NCBI GenBank assembly: GCA_016808115.1
Contig: JAEQBH010005297.1
Coordinates: 112,238 to 176,237, forward strand
Reading direction: 5' to 3'
DNA: 64,000 bases
DNA from: Tetrastigma voinierianum
Taxonomy: Eukaryota; Streptophyta; Magnoliopsida; Vitales; Vitaceae
In this document: piece by piece, positions 25,801 to 39,578 of the stretch
Layout: each line of letters opens with the position of its first letter
How positions within the stretch are numbered: position 1 is the stretch's first letter
Position numbers and translations under genes: made by a program
Notes under the pieces: model-generated
Told to the model about the DNA's origin: nothing
Seen by the model: the letters and a program-made list of their open reading frames with translations, nothing else
Databases searched by the model: none

Positions 25801-28800
25801 AGCCTCGACCTGGGCATCGCTAACATGCCCGAACACAGTTCCCAAACTTCACGTTGTCATGCCTAGAAACTGGCCCTACTAAAGGCTAAGATCAAACATT
25901 AGAGATATGTCTTTCGCCTGAATGTCGCCTGGATACGTCCTTCAGCTAGACAAGATGCCTCGACACCCGCTCTCTGGCCAGTCTAATGATTATTGCTTGC
26001 ACAAGGTGCCTCGCATTAAAATGCCTGAGACACTGACTCGCCAGGCGCATTGAACAGATTACCTGGCGGCCCTCAATCTAAACGCCATACCGACATCGTT
26101 ACCGACCTGCTCCCGACACGCCTGTATTGCTGCGTCCTTGGCCAACCTTTCTTAATGCACCATGTCTCCACTTCAATGGCACCACATGCCCATAGAATGA
26201 TGCCCCACTCTAACGCAAGCCCAGAAATGGCATCCTACCATAGTCCCATGACACACCTGCGATATATTCTTCAAATAATGTCACTGCACATTCGTGTTTC
26301 TCTACTAGTACTCGTCATAGACACGCTGGGTCCTCCGCGTGAGCGGCCATGACATGCCTGACACGCGGCCTCGCCTAGTCTCATGCCTGCACGTGGTGAC
26401 TCCTACCACTTCATGCCTGCACTCGCCTCACCCAGTGCCATGACATGCCTGCACAAGGTTCCCCGCCAGTACGCCACACGGTCCAATCCATCAGACCACG
26501 ACTAGACGGCGGTTCTACTTCACACATGACACGCCTAAACATAAGTGCCCTAGCCTAGTGCTTCCCAGATACTCCGCGTTCCCTGCCCAATGGCCATGAT
26601 CGCGCATTAAAAGAAGCCCCGACCATGTGCATCGAGAATTAATGCCTCACCCCACCTGCCATGCCTAACTATGGTTCCTGGGCCTAGCCGCCACGACATA
26701 CCCAGATAAGGTTCTTCTACCGGTAGTTTCCGTTTAGACATGGTGCTCTCGCCTTTAGTGCTCGCTCTTCAGACACGGTGCCCTACCATTGCCATGACAT
26801 GCATGGGATGGCGCTCGCCTCTAGTGTCACGCTCTAGCCATCTGCCTCGATTCCATCGCAATGACATGCCTAGACAAGGTGTCTCTCGCCATAAAGGCGC
26901 ACATCTGGGCAGATTCACTTAGTGCATGATAGACACGATGCTCCCGCCTCAGTCGCTCATGACATGCCCGATAAGGTGCCTCTTGGCCTAGTTACTTACT
27001 CGGGGACATTTGCCGGCCTGGGCGGCCATGACACGCCCGGACAAGATGCCCACCAAGGTCATGCTCAGTTCCTGTCTCCGGGCGTAGCGCTACGACACAT
27101 ACATAGATAAGGTTCGCCTTGGCCACGACAATATGGGGTTTCGTCTCCAACAAGATGCCTAGACACGCGCCCACCCAGGTCCATGATGCTGCATCTATAA
27201 AGATGCTCCTGCCTAGTGCATGCCTGCAAGGTGCCCGCGAGTGCCATGACACGCCCGACGCGTGCCTGGCCCATCGCTCCTGTGCACACCCGCCGCCCCA
27301 CCCCACGCCATAACACGCTCCGAACAAGGTGCCCCCACCCCAGTTGTCATGCTCCAGAAATGGTGTCTCACCCAAGGTTGCACACACATACATAGATAAG
27401 GTTCTTCTACCAAGGTTTCTCGCTTAGACATGTGGTCCTTCGTGCCAGCATGTCTTCACACCTGCTCGGGTCGAACCCATGACATGCCAGACAAGGCGCT
27501 ACACAAGGCATGCCTAGATACTAAGATTCCCACTCAAGGCACAAATAGATACTTGTCTTCGCCTAGTGCTATGCCCATGAAAGAGTGCCTCGGAATCTGG
27601 CCCCCGACACTGCCTAGGACAAGTGCCCCTGTCAAGTCTTTCTACACACCCGTGCTCCTACGACCACATCACAGCCTGCACAAGACGCCCTACCCAAATA
27701 AGTAAGCTCAGAAACGGTACCCCCACCTTCTGGGCTCCACGGAGATACACATATAAGGTTCTTCTGGCAAGGTTTGCCAAGACACGGGTGCTTCGCCTCA
27801 AGACTTTTGCCTGCATTACGTTGCCTCCCGCTCTCTAAGGCTACGACATGCCCAGGACAATGTGCCTCGCCTAGCGTATGCCTGCACCTGGTGATCCCGC
27901 CTTACGCATGTCTATACACCCCGGCTCCCCAAGATAACACCCTCAACACATGCCTAGGCAAGATGTCGCGCCTGCGACGCCTAGACACCCGCGATCTCTA
28001 CTTACCCGCATGCCCAGACACCCGCGGCTCACCCTAGTGCCATGACATGCCTGCAGACAAGGTTCCTACCAACAAGACGCTTAAGACATGAAGCTCGGCC
28101 CAGCTGCATGCACACATGGTGCCCCCGCCGCACCACGACTCAGACACCTGCCCCCCAGCCGCACACGCCCAGATCAAGGCGCTCCCTGGCCTGGGCTTCC
28201 AGATCGCCGTCCCACTAAAGGTCGTGACATGCCCTGCATGGGCACGCCTCGCCAAGTGCATGCCAGATACGCTGGCCCTCAAACCCACCTCATGCCTAGA
28301 AACCGCCCCTACTAAATACATGACATACCCAGATAATGCCTTCCCCGCCAAGGCTTACTCCATATACGCTGGTCGTGACCCAATAAATGGCCAGACATGG
28401 TGCCCCCAATTTCAGGTTACGACACGCCCAGATGGTGCCCCCGCCTGCCGATGCTCCAGCCACGGTGCCCCACCACAGCCATGCCTTAGCCCCACGGTGC
28501 CCCGATCCACCTGAATGACACGCCTAGAAAAGGTGTCTCTCGCCTCACTGCGTGATACCTTGATCCGACCCAAGGCATGCACACAGACGACGCTCTCAGC
28601 CTTAGTCACCACGACAATGTGTCTCCCACACAAGGTCTCTGGCCTCCACCCAGACACTGTCTCCTACTAATAAGCCAGCGACACGCCTCGGACAAGCCTA
28701 AACCCACCATTACGATAGAATCAGGCTTCCCTACAAGAAGGCCATGACATACATAGATAAGGTCTTTTCATTCACCGTTTGCAAGACACGGTGCTTCTGA

Positions 28801-31800
28801 AGTTAAATGGCCGCTGTATTAATAATTCCTACGGCCCATGACACGTTTAGACAAGGTGCCTCGTCTAGCGCATGCCTACACATCTGATTCCTGGCTAGTG
28901 CATGCCTGCACATCTGCACACAACTCCAAGGCCATGACATGCCTGTGACAAGGTGCCTCGCCTTTGCATGCTTGGGAGCATGGCCGGGATTTACTAATGT
29001 AGATGCCAGACATCGTACGCTTCGCTTTTACACATGATACGCTCTAGATTAAGGTGCCTTCGTCTAACGTGACGCCGTATTACCCGCCGCTTAATACAAC
29101 ACACGCCAGCAGCACGCTCTGGGTCATGCCTAGGACACTTGAACTCCGCCTGGCGCATGCCTGGGGGCGACTTCGCGCCTCACCCATGCTACGACATGCT
29201 CACAAGATGCCCCTACTTCAAGCATGCCCAAACACTTCCAGCTCTACCGGTCGTCGTGACATGCCCGGACAAGGTACTTCGTCTAGCTTTCCTAGACACC
29301 TGGCGGTCTCTACTTCAAGGCTGCCATGACATGCTCCTCGACAAGGTGCCTCACCCCAATATCATGACTAAACTGCGGCTCCGCCCTACATGACATACAT
29401 AGATAAGGTTCTTCTACTTAGTTCTTCCTAAGACATGGTGCGTTTCTCAGCTAGCGTCAGCTTCGCATGGTTCCTGCTCTAGTTCCATGACATGCTTGTA
29501 TTAAGGTGCTCTCGTTTGATGATACCTGTGACATAGCGACTCTACTTCTAAAGGTATTTTAGATGTCATATCTGCAAATTCCTAGCATATGACATGCCAA
29601 GACAAGGTGCCTCGCTCCTGCAACGCCAGATATGGTAACTCGCCTAGTGCGCCTACAGATGACGGATGTCTCGCCTTTATGCCATGACATGCCTAGACGC
29701 AGTGACTCACTAACTCATACCTGTGACACAGCGCTGCCCCCACTTAGTGCCAACACACGGCTAGGCAAGACGCCCCGAACTAACGAGAGTATCTCGACAC
29801 TGATCCCGGGCCCCAGTGCACGGCTAGACACCTGGGTTCTCAAACTTAATACACAGATACATAGATAAGGTTCCTTCTACTTATCACAGCCTAAACAAGG
29901 TGCTTTGGGTTGTACTGCCAGACACGTTTCTGCCTCTGGGCCATATTATTTTTAGCAAAAAGTTTCGCCTTAGCGATGTTCAGGATACAGTGGACTCGTC
30001 TAGCGCATGCCTCGACACTCTGCATTCTCGCCTCTAATGCCAACACATGTCTAGCAAGATACTCCTCGACTCCACACAGCTGTAGACACTGTTTGTGCTG
30101 GCCCCCAAGATTATTTGCATTGAGTTTCAGTCGAAAGGCATGCCTTAGATAAGGTGATTCAACCTTAGTGCATGCCTACACACGATGCCCTCTACTTAGT
30201 ATCACACACATTCCTAGTAAGATTCCCTACTTAATGATGCTCTAAACACAGGATCTCAAATTTAGCGCATGCCTACAGATTATCTATGCTCCCTACTTCT
30301 AATCCCCAACACATTATTCAGTAAGATACCACGGCCTAATGCATGCCTAGACACGGTGACTTGTGCTTCAGCGCACGCCCCAGACACCTGCCCCTTCGTG
30401 CCAAGGCCAAGAAATGCCTGGACGAGGTGCCTTAGCCCAGTGCATGCCTGTGATAGCGCAACCCAAATTTAGCCAGACGCCATTATCACCTATGCCCTAC
30501 TAGTACCAACACACGCCCAGACAAGATTCCACCTTACCAGCCCTTGAAGAGTCACTGTGACTCCTACTCTAGTGCATGCCTAGGACAGAGTGCTTCACTT
30601 AGTGCATGACATTACACCCGCTGGCCTCAAATTCACGCATGCCCCAAACACTCCATTCCCGCTCATCGCCAAGATACAGGCCAACGTATGCGCCAGTTTA
30701 ATGCGTTTGACTGACTGCAAGGTGTCTTATCCCAAAGGCCATGCTTGTGACACCCGCAATTCTCACTTCGTTGATACGTGATGCTCCAACAAGGCGCTCG
30801 ACCTGTAGTGCTCACAGAGATGGTGCTCAAATCTAGTGGCTCTCCATGGTGCCCTCGCCTGTCACGCCTAGGCAAGGTGCCCTGTCAGTGCCTCTCAGAC
30901 ACGATGCCCGACCTGCTGGTGCACTTACATGCCTAGACAAGATGCCCTCGACCCAATAAAACAGAAAAACACAGCTCAGCCTCTATAACACCATGCCTAT
31001 GTCCATTCTACTAGCTCCACGATTAGATACTCTATATATGTCTTTCAAATCTATCGTTTGGCTTCGGGGACGTGGTGCTTCTGGGCTTAGCGTCGCTTAA
31101 ACACGCGCCAGATCCCGCTTCAAGGCCATGACACGTCAGACAAGGTGCTCTGCCCAATGCAAGATGCCCATGACAAGGTGGATCTGCCTACATGCCTCGA
31201 CACCCATGCCCCAGATAATACCAACACACGCCTTCCAGTCACGATGTCCTTTCGGCCAACAAGATGCCCAGGACACAAGGATCCCGCCAGTGCATGCCTA
31301 GAGACTTCACAGATCCGCTCGCTGACGACACTGCCTAGGCAAGGTTCTTCCACTAGCGCATGCCTGTGACACCTGGCAGCTCAAATCCCAAGACCACTTG
31401 GGGACACTGTTTGTCTCTACTTCTGCCACACACGCCCAAACACACGCTTCCTACAAATTGGTCACACGACTTCATCAAGATAGCGTTCTACCACATATTA
31501 ACCCAGACATGGTGTCCCACCCAAGACTTGCCCAGGATGACACGGTCCCACCCACGCCACGACACGCCTGGGGGACATTTATGTTCCTCTACCAAGGTCA
31601 TGCCCAAACATAGTGCCCCATTCCAACACAACGACAGATGCCCAGAATGGTCTGCTAGTGCAGACACATGCGGACCTCGCCTACACGCCCAGAATAAAGG
31701 TGCCTTCACTAACTGACGATCGTATCAATGACTCTACCTACCCATGCCTAGAACCCCGCCACTCATGCCACGACATTACACGATATTGTTCTGGCCAAGC

Positions 31801-34800
31801 CACTCCAGACACTGGTGCCACAAACACTGTTTGGCCTGCACATAGTCCCCGCCAGCTCCACGCACATGTTTTAGAGTTGAGGCCTCGGCCCCAGCATTCC
31901 GAGACACCCAGACAGGCCCAGTGCACCCACGACCATGCCCCACCGGGCGCCACAGCGACACGCCCAGCCCACGCTTAGCGCACGCCGTGACATGGTGATC
32001 TCGGCCTAGTGCACGCCAGATACGAGATGCCTCTCTGGCCAGGCCACGACATGCCCAGACAAGGCGTCTCTTAACGTATGCCTACAGAAACGGCGGCACC
32101 TGGGCCATGCCGACATACGCCAGGCAAGATGTTCTGCCTGAATGGGGCGCCCAGACATTCAGGATTCCAATAGTGTGATGCTCACACGGCGCTCTTCAAA
32201 TTGGCCCATATCATTTTGAGGTGATGTTCAAATTAATGCACTTTCTGTATTATTTTGCTCTACAGAAGGCTACACATGCCCACTGGCGGTGTTCCACTAG
32301 TGCTTTCCCAGACGGTTCCTCTACTAATGCCAGGGCATGCCACGCGGTGCCACTGGCCTAGTGCTTTTCAGACACCTGCGCCTCACCAAGGATATACCCA
32401 CAACCGGGCCCCCAGGCGTCGACATACCCAGATAAGGTCTTTCGGGCCCAGCTCTCACGCCAGACATGGTACTGGGCTTAGTCACCAGGACGCCGATGCC
32501 TCCGCCCAGTGCCATGACATGCCTGTATTGCCATTAGTACATACCCAGACACTCAAGTGATCTCACTTAATGCATGCTCAGATGACGGCTCTCACCAGGC
32601 CATGACATGTTTAGGCAAGGTTCCCTCCGCCACAAGAGATGCCTAGGAACTGCTCCTGGCCAGTACCACGCCTGCACACTCCGCGGCCCTCTACTGTTGT
32701 CACGATGACGCCCTGATTATGCCCCATTTAGTTGTTTTAATGAGACACCTGCTCCCTGCCAAGGCTACGATTAGCTCGATACAGGTGTCTCACCTCAAAG
32801 GCCATGCCTAGAAACCCATGGCTCTCAAATTCCTAAGGCTACGACATACATAGATAAGGTTATCTCGGGCCTGCGGCCCGCCTCAGACATGGTGCTTCGC
32901 TGTTTCGCTCAAACACCCGCCCCGCCCCTGGGCCTCCGTGACATGCTCGACAGCTGTGCCTCGCCTGGGCCGCACGCCCATACACTACCATCAGCTCCAG
33001 TGGCGCCCAGACACTCCGCAGTCTCTCACCAGGTGTCGTGATTACGCCCAGGCGCCTCAGGCCTAGTGCATGACTAGATATGGTGACTCCGAACTAGTGC
33101 ATGCCTGTGACACCCATACCCCCACCAGGCCATGACATGCCCAGGTCAAGGTGCCTTCGCCTAACGCATGCCTACACAAGGTGCCTTAGCCTAAGGCCAA
33201 CAACACATGCCCAGCAAGATGTCTCGCCCAATGCATGCCTCAGACACGGCGGACTCGCCCAGCGTACGCCTTGTGACACGGCCATCAAATTCCAAGGCTG
33301 CGACAAGACAAAGAAAGATGTCCTACTAAATGCATGCCTATACATCGGCGGCTCTCGACCGGTGCGCCATGACATGCCCGGACAAAGTGCCCTTTGGCTT
33401 CATCGCTTTCTCCTAGACACTACAGCCGACCTGTTGCCATGACATGCCTAGACAAGGTGCCTCGCCCATCATCATGCCTAAAAACTGTCTCACCAGTGTC
33501 ATGACATACATGGAGTTAAGGTTCTTCAAATTTCGCTGGCTCGTCGACACGGGTCCTTCCTCAGCTAGCGTCGCTTGGCGACAATCGTTCTACCAATCCA
33601 TGATGCGCTTAGAGTAAGGTGCCTCGGGCTTATGCATGCTCAGCCATGGTGACTCCTACCAACGCATGCTCCTGACACTATGTTTCTGGCTTCAAATGCC
33701 AACACACGTTCAAAGAAGACGCTCTCACTTCCAATCACATGACTGGGACACCTGCATCCCCATCACGGGATGCCTAGACACCCGTGCCTCCCCAAATTCC
33801 TGTTGGCCTGCACATTGTTCAGACGATGTGCCTTAGCCCAACAAGATGCCCAGATAAGGTGATCCGTCCTAGTGCATGCCTGATAACTAAAGCCCTGGGC
33901 CATCACCGAACACTCGCTCAGCAATATTCCCTGGCCTAACGACTTTCTGCACACCTGACTCTACCAGGTATGCCTGCATTACTACACTCACACATGACAT
34001 TCTAGGGCAAGGTTCCTCAACCTAGTGTGATTCCTAAACACGATTCCTACCATTCATGACGTGCAGTAAATGCAAGGTGCCCCTACCTAACGTAGATGCC
34101 AGGATCTGCGTTCGCCTACACACACCGTCGCAAGGTGCCTCGCTCTGCTATTACAAGCTAGACACCTGTCCTCGGGCTTCTACTGCCATGAAATACCTGC
34201 AATACATGTTCCTGGCTAGTACTCGCTTATAGACACAAGTGTTTCATCCTAGTGCTTCTTAGACATGGTGCTCCTGGCCAGGCCATGACACGCCCAGACA
34301 AGGTGTCTTTCGCCAAACTGAAGCCCAGACTATGTCACCCGCCAAGGCCAACACACGCATAGGTAAGATGCCCTACTTCACGTACGCCCAGGACGATGAT
34401 TCTGCTAAAGACGCCTCAACACATACTCAAACGGCACTACGACACACCCGATAGCATGCCCCCACCCAAGATTTCAGCACACCACGTCTCCCACGGAATG
34501 CCACTATTCGATTACGCGCCGCCGAAGGCTTCCCAAGACTCGTTTCGCCCGTACATGGGTGTCTGCACGGGCGTGGTTCGTTTAGTGTTTTCCTAGACAC
34601 TGTCTCACCAGCGCCATGCCCAAACGGGCCCCCACCAGCACACAACAATACCCAGATGGCGTGTCTTCTGGTCAGCGCTTCGCCAGACACCACGCCTCCC
34701 GCCAATACATGACATGCCAAGACAAGGTGTCTTCGGTTAGTGCAGGCGCCACACGGACCTTCTACCAACACGCGCACACTGCCTCGACATAATACCAACA

Positions 34801-37800
34801 CATGCCTAATCAAGATGCGTCGTCTGCACGCCTATACACTCGCGGACTTTACTTAAAGGTGTTGATGGCGCGGCAGCGACATGCCCGATAAGGTGCCTCT
34901 GGGCCTAACGCTTTCCTGCATTATCTGCTCTGGCCTAGCTGCTATGACATGTCCGACAAGGTGCCCCAGCCCCGGCCATGCCCAGAATCGCTTGCTCCTG
35001 GGCCCCTAGCGGCTCACACATAGATTAAGGGTTCCTTCTACCAACACAGCTTCAGACACAAACAAGGTCAGCTTGAAGTCGCTTCAGACATCTGCCTCTC
35101 ACTTAGTTCAAGACATGCTTCCGGACAAGGTGCCTCTGGGTCTAGTGAATGCCCATATATACACCTGTGGCCTCACCTTACCAATGTGTGTGACGCCTGT
35201 ATTTATCTCATGTGCCCCCACCAAATACCGTGACACGCCCAGACAAGGTGCCCTGGCCAGAGCACGACAAGACACCTGCCCTCGGCCCAAGACCACCGCC
35301 TAGACACCTGCCTCGCCACGCCACATGCCAGACAAGGTGCCTCTGCCTAACGTTTTCGAGATACTGGCACTCGGCCCAGCGCCATGACATGCCTAGACAA
35401 GACGCCCTACTAAGTAATGCTTTAGGCATCATGCCTCAACCCACCCGCCATGCCTAGGAAACGGCGCCCCACTTACGTCACGACATTATTACCCAGATGA
35501 TCTTCGGCCCAGTGTCGCCAGACATGGTGCTTCTCGGCCTACCGCCGCTTTCTATATACGGTCAGCTCACGCCACACATGCCTAGACATGGTGCCTCGAC
35601 CTGAAGGTTTCACCTAGTGCCCATGCCTGGAATGACGCCTGATCAATGACATGCCCAGCCAAGGTGTTCCTTCGCCATGGAGACACTGCTGATTCTGGGC
35701 CTAGTGCATGGCAGACACGACGCCTCTACTTCTAAGGCCATGACATGCTCGACAAGGCGCCCTGGTTCATATTACCCAGACACTAAGTACTCGACCTATT
35801 GCACACGTCGATTTAACACGCCCGCCCGCCTGGTGTCGCCTAGGAAACGCGCCCCCGCGCGGGCGCTACGATACATGAGGGTGTTCCTCAGCCATCACAG
35901 ATAGACAAGGTGCTTCAAAGGTTGGTTTTGCCAATAATAATCCCTCGCCATTCCACACATGTTAGACAAAGGCCACTTAGTGTGATGCCTACACAAGTGC
36001 TTATCGCCACTAGTGCACTTCTATAAAAACACGCATTTTCATTTAGTGCCATGACAACATGCCTAGACAGTGCCTCGCCTGAAGGCATGCCCAGGGAGGC
36101 AGACCCACTAGTGCATGCCTGCACACATGCCCGGCCTGGTCATGACATGGCTGGAAACAAGGTGCCTTCACACCAGATTCCCAAAACATGGTGTCTCTAA
36201 GATAAGGCCATGCTCCTCGCCCACCGCACAATGTCACACACCTGATTCCTGGCCTAGTGCATACCTAGGCACGCCGCCACACCTTAAGGCTACATTAAAA
36301 CGAAGAAGATGTTCGCCTAGCGTGAAGCCCATACACCCGCGGCTCGGGCTCGAGCGCCAGATCACTCGACAAGGTGCCTCGGTTCAGCGCCTGCATTTAC
36401 TGCAACCACCCATGCCAAGACTCACCGACAAGGTGCCCCACCGCAATTGTCACTTCTAGAAATCTGCGGTCTCTGCCCAAGGCTAACATGCATAGATAAG
36501 GCCCTTCGTCAGTGGCTTTGCCTGGCTGTCCTTCGCGCTACCGTCATTTCTGACACCTGCCCCGTTCTACGGACATTGTTTAGGACAAGGTGTTTTCGCC
36601 TAGTGGCGCTCAGACATGGTGACTAGCCCACCTATGCCTGCTAGACACGCCCCCGCCTAATGCCAACACATGTTCAGTGCAAAGACGCCTCACCCTGAAT
36701 GTCATTTGGGACATCGACCGACCTAGTGTATGCCTAGACCTGAGCCTCAACTTGGCCAAAGATTACGCCCTCGGGACGAGGAAGCCAGTCCAATGCCATG
36801 CTTAGACACGATGCCCCGCTTCAATACACATACCCTTAATATGGTCTCAACTGGGTCATCACTTTACACGCCGCTTCATCCCAATGCTTCCTAGATTACG
36901 GTGCCTCACCCAACAACACCCACTACTAAATGGTTTCACTAGCGCAACATCACGATAGACAAGGTGCCTCGCTCTAGCACGCCTAGACACCATGGATCCT
37001 GGGCCCCAGTCGCGATGAACAGATTACTGTCTCGCCGCCGAAGTGCCATGCTTAGACACATACTCGCCAGCACTCGACATACCCAGACAAGGTGCCCCGC
37101 CTAGAATCTCTGTGACACCTGTCTCGCCCCACGGCATCACACACCATAGAAAAGATGCCCCGCCTAGTGCAAGCCTGTAACAAGTCCTACTAGCCTCGAC
37201 ATCTACATAAGGTCTCATTTCATCATCATCTTGGTTACTTGGTGCTTCCTACTTCCCCATGTTTCTGTTTAGACACGTGCTGGGCTCTGATACTACAATG
37301 AATAACATGCCCAAAGAAGATGCCCTATCAGTGCATGCCTAGACACCTGATTCCGTCCACGCATGCCTGGCAGACACTGCGGTCTCACCCCAGTGCCATG
37401 ACATGATATTACAGTTCCTCTACACGATGCCAAGACACCCGTTCGTCTTAAGACTACGCCTTGTGACATTTTGCCCCACTTCTAAGGCCACACGCCCAGA
37501 CAAGGTGCCTCTTTGGCCTTATGAGCTTCTTGCATATGCCCGTCTAGTGCCATGACATGCCTAGACAAGACATCCGCACATGCATGCCAGCATTAATGCC
37601 CCACCCCACCCGCCATGCCTAGAACCTGGTCCCGCCATGTCACGACACACCCAGATAGCTCTTCGCCTGCTCTACGACATGGTGGTCGCCAGTGTTTGCT
37701 TACACCTGCCCCGGGGCCTGAAGGCGCTGACATGCCCAACACGGTGCTCCGCCTGAAGGCTATGCCCAGCCACTGCGGTTCTAATTGAAGCGAATGATGA

Positions 37801-38584
37801 TACCAGACGATGTGGTTCGCCGAATACAGACATCTGGCAGTTCCGCCAAGGCCATGACACGCCTGCACAAGGTGCCTCACTGACCATGCCCAACATCTAT
37901 CCCGCCTCGCCAACACAAGTTCTACCAATGCATGCCAAGACACCTCCGCGGATCTCTGTACCTTAACAGTAGCTCCGGCGTATCACCCGCGCCACCCAGT
38001 GCCCCACAAGACTGGCAGGTACGCCCCGCACTGTTTTTTGCCTGGCGCCACCTGCGTTCTCACTCAGCAAGCCACGACACGTCCTGAGCCGCGTGCCCCG
38101 CCTGCTTTCCTAGACACTCCAAGGTTCGACCTTAAGGTCATGACTTGTTCGACAAGGTGCCCCAAACAATGCTCATGCCTTAGAAACTGGTTCTAATTCC
38201 AGCGCCATAATCCCATACAAGGTTTTCCACTTGTGGTGTCGGGACATGGTCCCCAGCCATGGTCATTTTTCACACCTGCCCCGGGCCTACCCACACACGT
38301 TTAGAAAAGGTGCCTCGTCTGCGCATGTCGATACAGATTCTCGCCAAGGCCATGTCACTAGTGCATACCGACTCAGCTCCTACGACACGCCTAGACAACG
38401 CTCCTACTTCTACCGCATGCCTGTATCAAATGACTCCGTTCTAGCCGCCCTAAACGACGCGAGTTGAGCTCCATTATGGACGTCGCGACACGTCAAGCTG
38501 CAGTTCTCTCTACCTACAATGCCAGACAGATGTTAGAATCCTCCGTCTGAAGGCAATGGATCCACCCAGCACCACATCCCACTG

Positions 38585-39060
38585 AGAATATGCCCAGAGA
38601 CATCATTAGAAACACTGGTTGTAATGTCCAGATACTGTTGATCACTGGCAACAGATTTACAGCTCCCGCCCCAGTCACAGACATGCTGAGGAGTGCTTCA
38701 TTCCATGTCTGCTCAGATATGAGATCTCCACCTAGTACGCACAGCTTGAGATCATGTCTTCAACAATGTCACTCACATATCAGGTATATTCCTCTGGCTT
38801 CCACTAATTTCTTCCAGATAATCATAGTCAGTTTTAGCACACAGCACCAGCAAAGGTACCGGCTCATCGATGTCGAGATAATCGCCCGATCTTCGCCCAC
38901 GAATGCCCGTGACACTGCACCATTTGAAATTTACGTCACGATGATGCTCATGAAAGAATTCCTTCACTATGCACAAAACAGACATCATGTTCTGACCAGT
39001 GGTAATGCCAGCAATCTCATCTCACCCAATTGTTCAGGCTCATCAATATAGATCGCTGAA
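38585..39060. other. AT-richer island of unknown origin in the satellite
   Basis: The base composition is lower in GC than the flanks. The 30-36 bp rhythm is largely lost, although a few words (CACCTAGTACGCAC near 38728, GAATGCCCGTGACAC near 38901) still echo the monomer. A 153-codon frame on the + strand (38590-39051) and a 71-codon frame on the - strand (38773-38988) overlap. I recognise neither product and see no signal peptide, catalytic motif or known domain. It may be strongly diverged satellite or the edge of an unrecognised insertion. Confidence 0.4.
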
Positions 39061-39578
39061 TGTCACGCCCACTTCACACTGCTCCTCTGGCCCTAGAACA
39101 ACTGATGCCCAATGCAAATGTTCTGCCCGCTACTTCGCTTTTCAAACACCTGCTCAACCTAATGTCATTTAGGATTACGGTACCTCTGCCTCGCCAATGC
39201 TTCCACATGGTGCTCCTCTGCAACAATGCAAAATGGCATTATTGCCCAATGGTTAGTGCCTCTTGCCTAGTGAATAATTAGACACGCAGCGGTCCGGGTT
39301 TCAGAAAGTATGCCTGCAGACACTGCCTTAGCCTAGTGCCTCGACATGCCAAGACAAGGTGCTTCCTACCATGGCCATGACACTAAAAGATACTCTACTT
39401 AGTGCATGTCTGTGTGACGGCTCCGCACCACTCACATGCCTAAACCATGGCTCTCGCCCGCCATGAACACCCATAAGGTTCTTCTACCTATCGCTACTCC
39501 AGACATGATGCTTCGTCTAGTGTCGCCAGACACCGCGTTCCCGGCCATGCCAGCGACACGCCTGCATTGGGCGCATGC

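Larger units (their letters stand above)
8196..39578 (-). repeat. Tandem satellite array, inverted orientation (block 2, about 31 kb)
   Basis: The same satellite as block 1 on the opposite strand: the + strand reads the complement, with words such as GCCTAGACACGG and GGTGCCTCGGCCTAGTGC. The long landmark ACATAGATAAGGTTCTTC, followed by AGACATGGTGCTTC, recurs near 11650, 14855, 18263, 20872, 22789, 27104, 27385, 28748, 29396, 29858, 32848, 33507 and 36490. It shows a superimposed higher-order repeat. The complement of the landmark occurs in block 1, so the two blocks are one family. Monomers vary more here than in block 1, with frequent substitutions such as CTCAAATTT for CTCGGCCTAG. No gene is supported anywhere in the block; open frames of up to about 250 codons are by-products. 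Confidence 0.92.

Noticed and set aside
38590..39051. 153-codon frame as a real protein gene
   Set aside because: No start context, domain or homologous motif is recognised, and the segment keeps some satellite words. Kept only as an unexplained island.
8196..39578. Classical centromeric satellite
   Set aside because: Monomers are about 30 bp rather than the 150-180 bp typical of plant centromeres, and the array is tied to rDNA. A centromeric role cannot be excluded but nothing here shows it.
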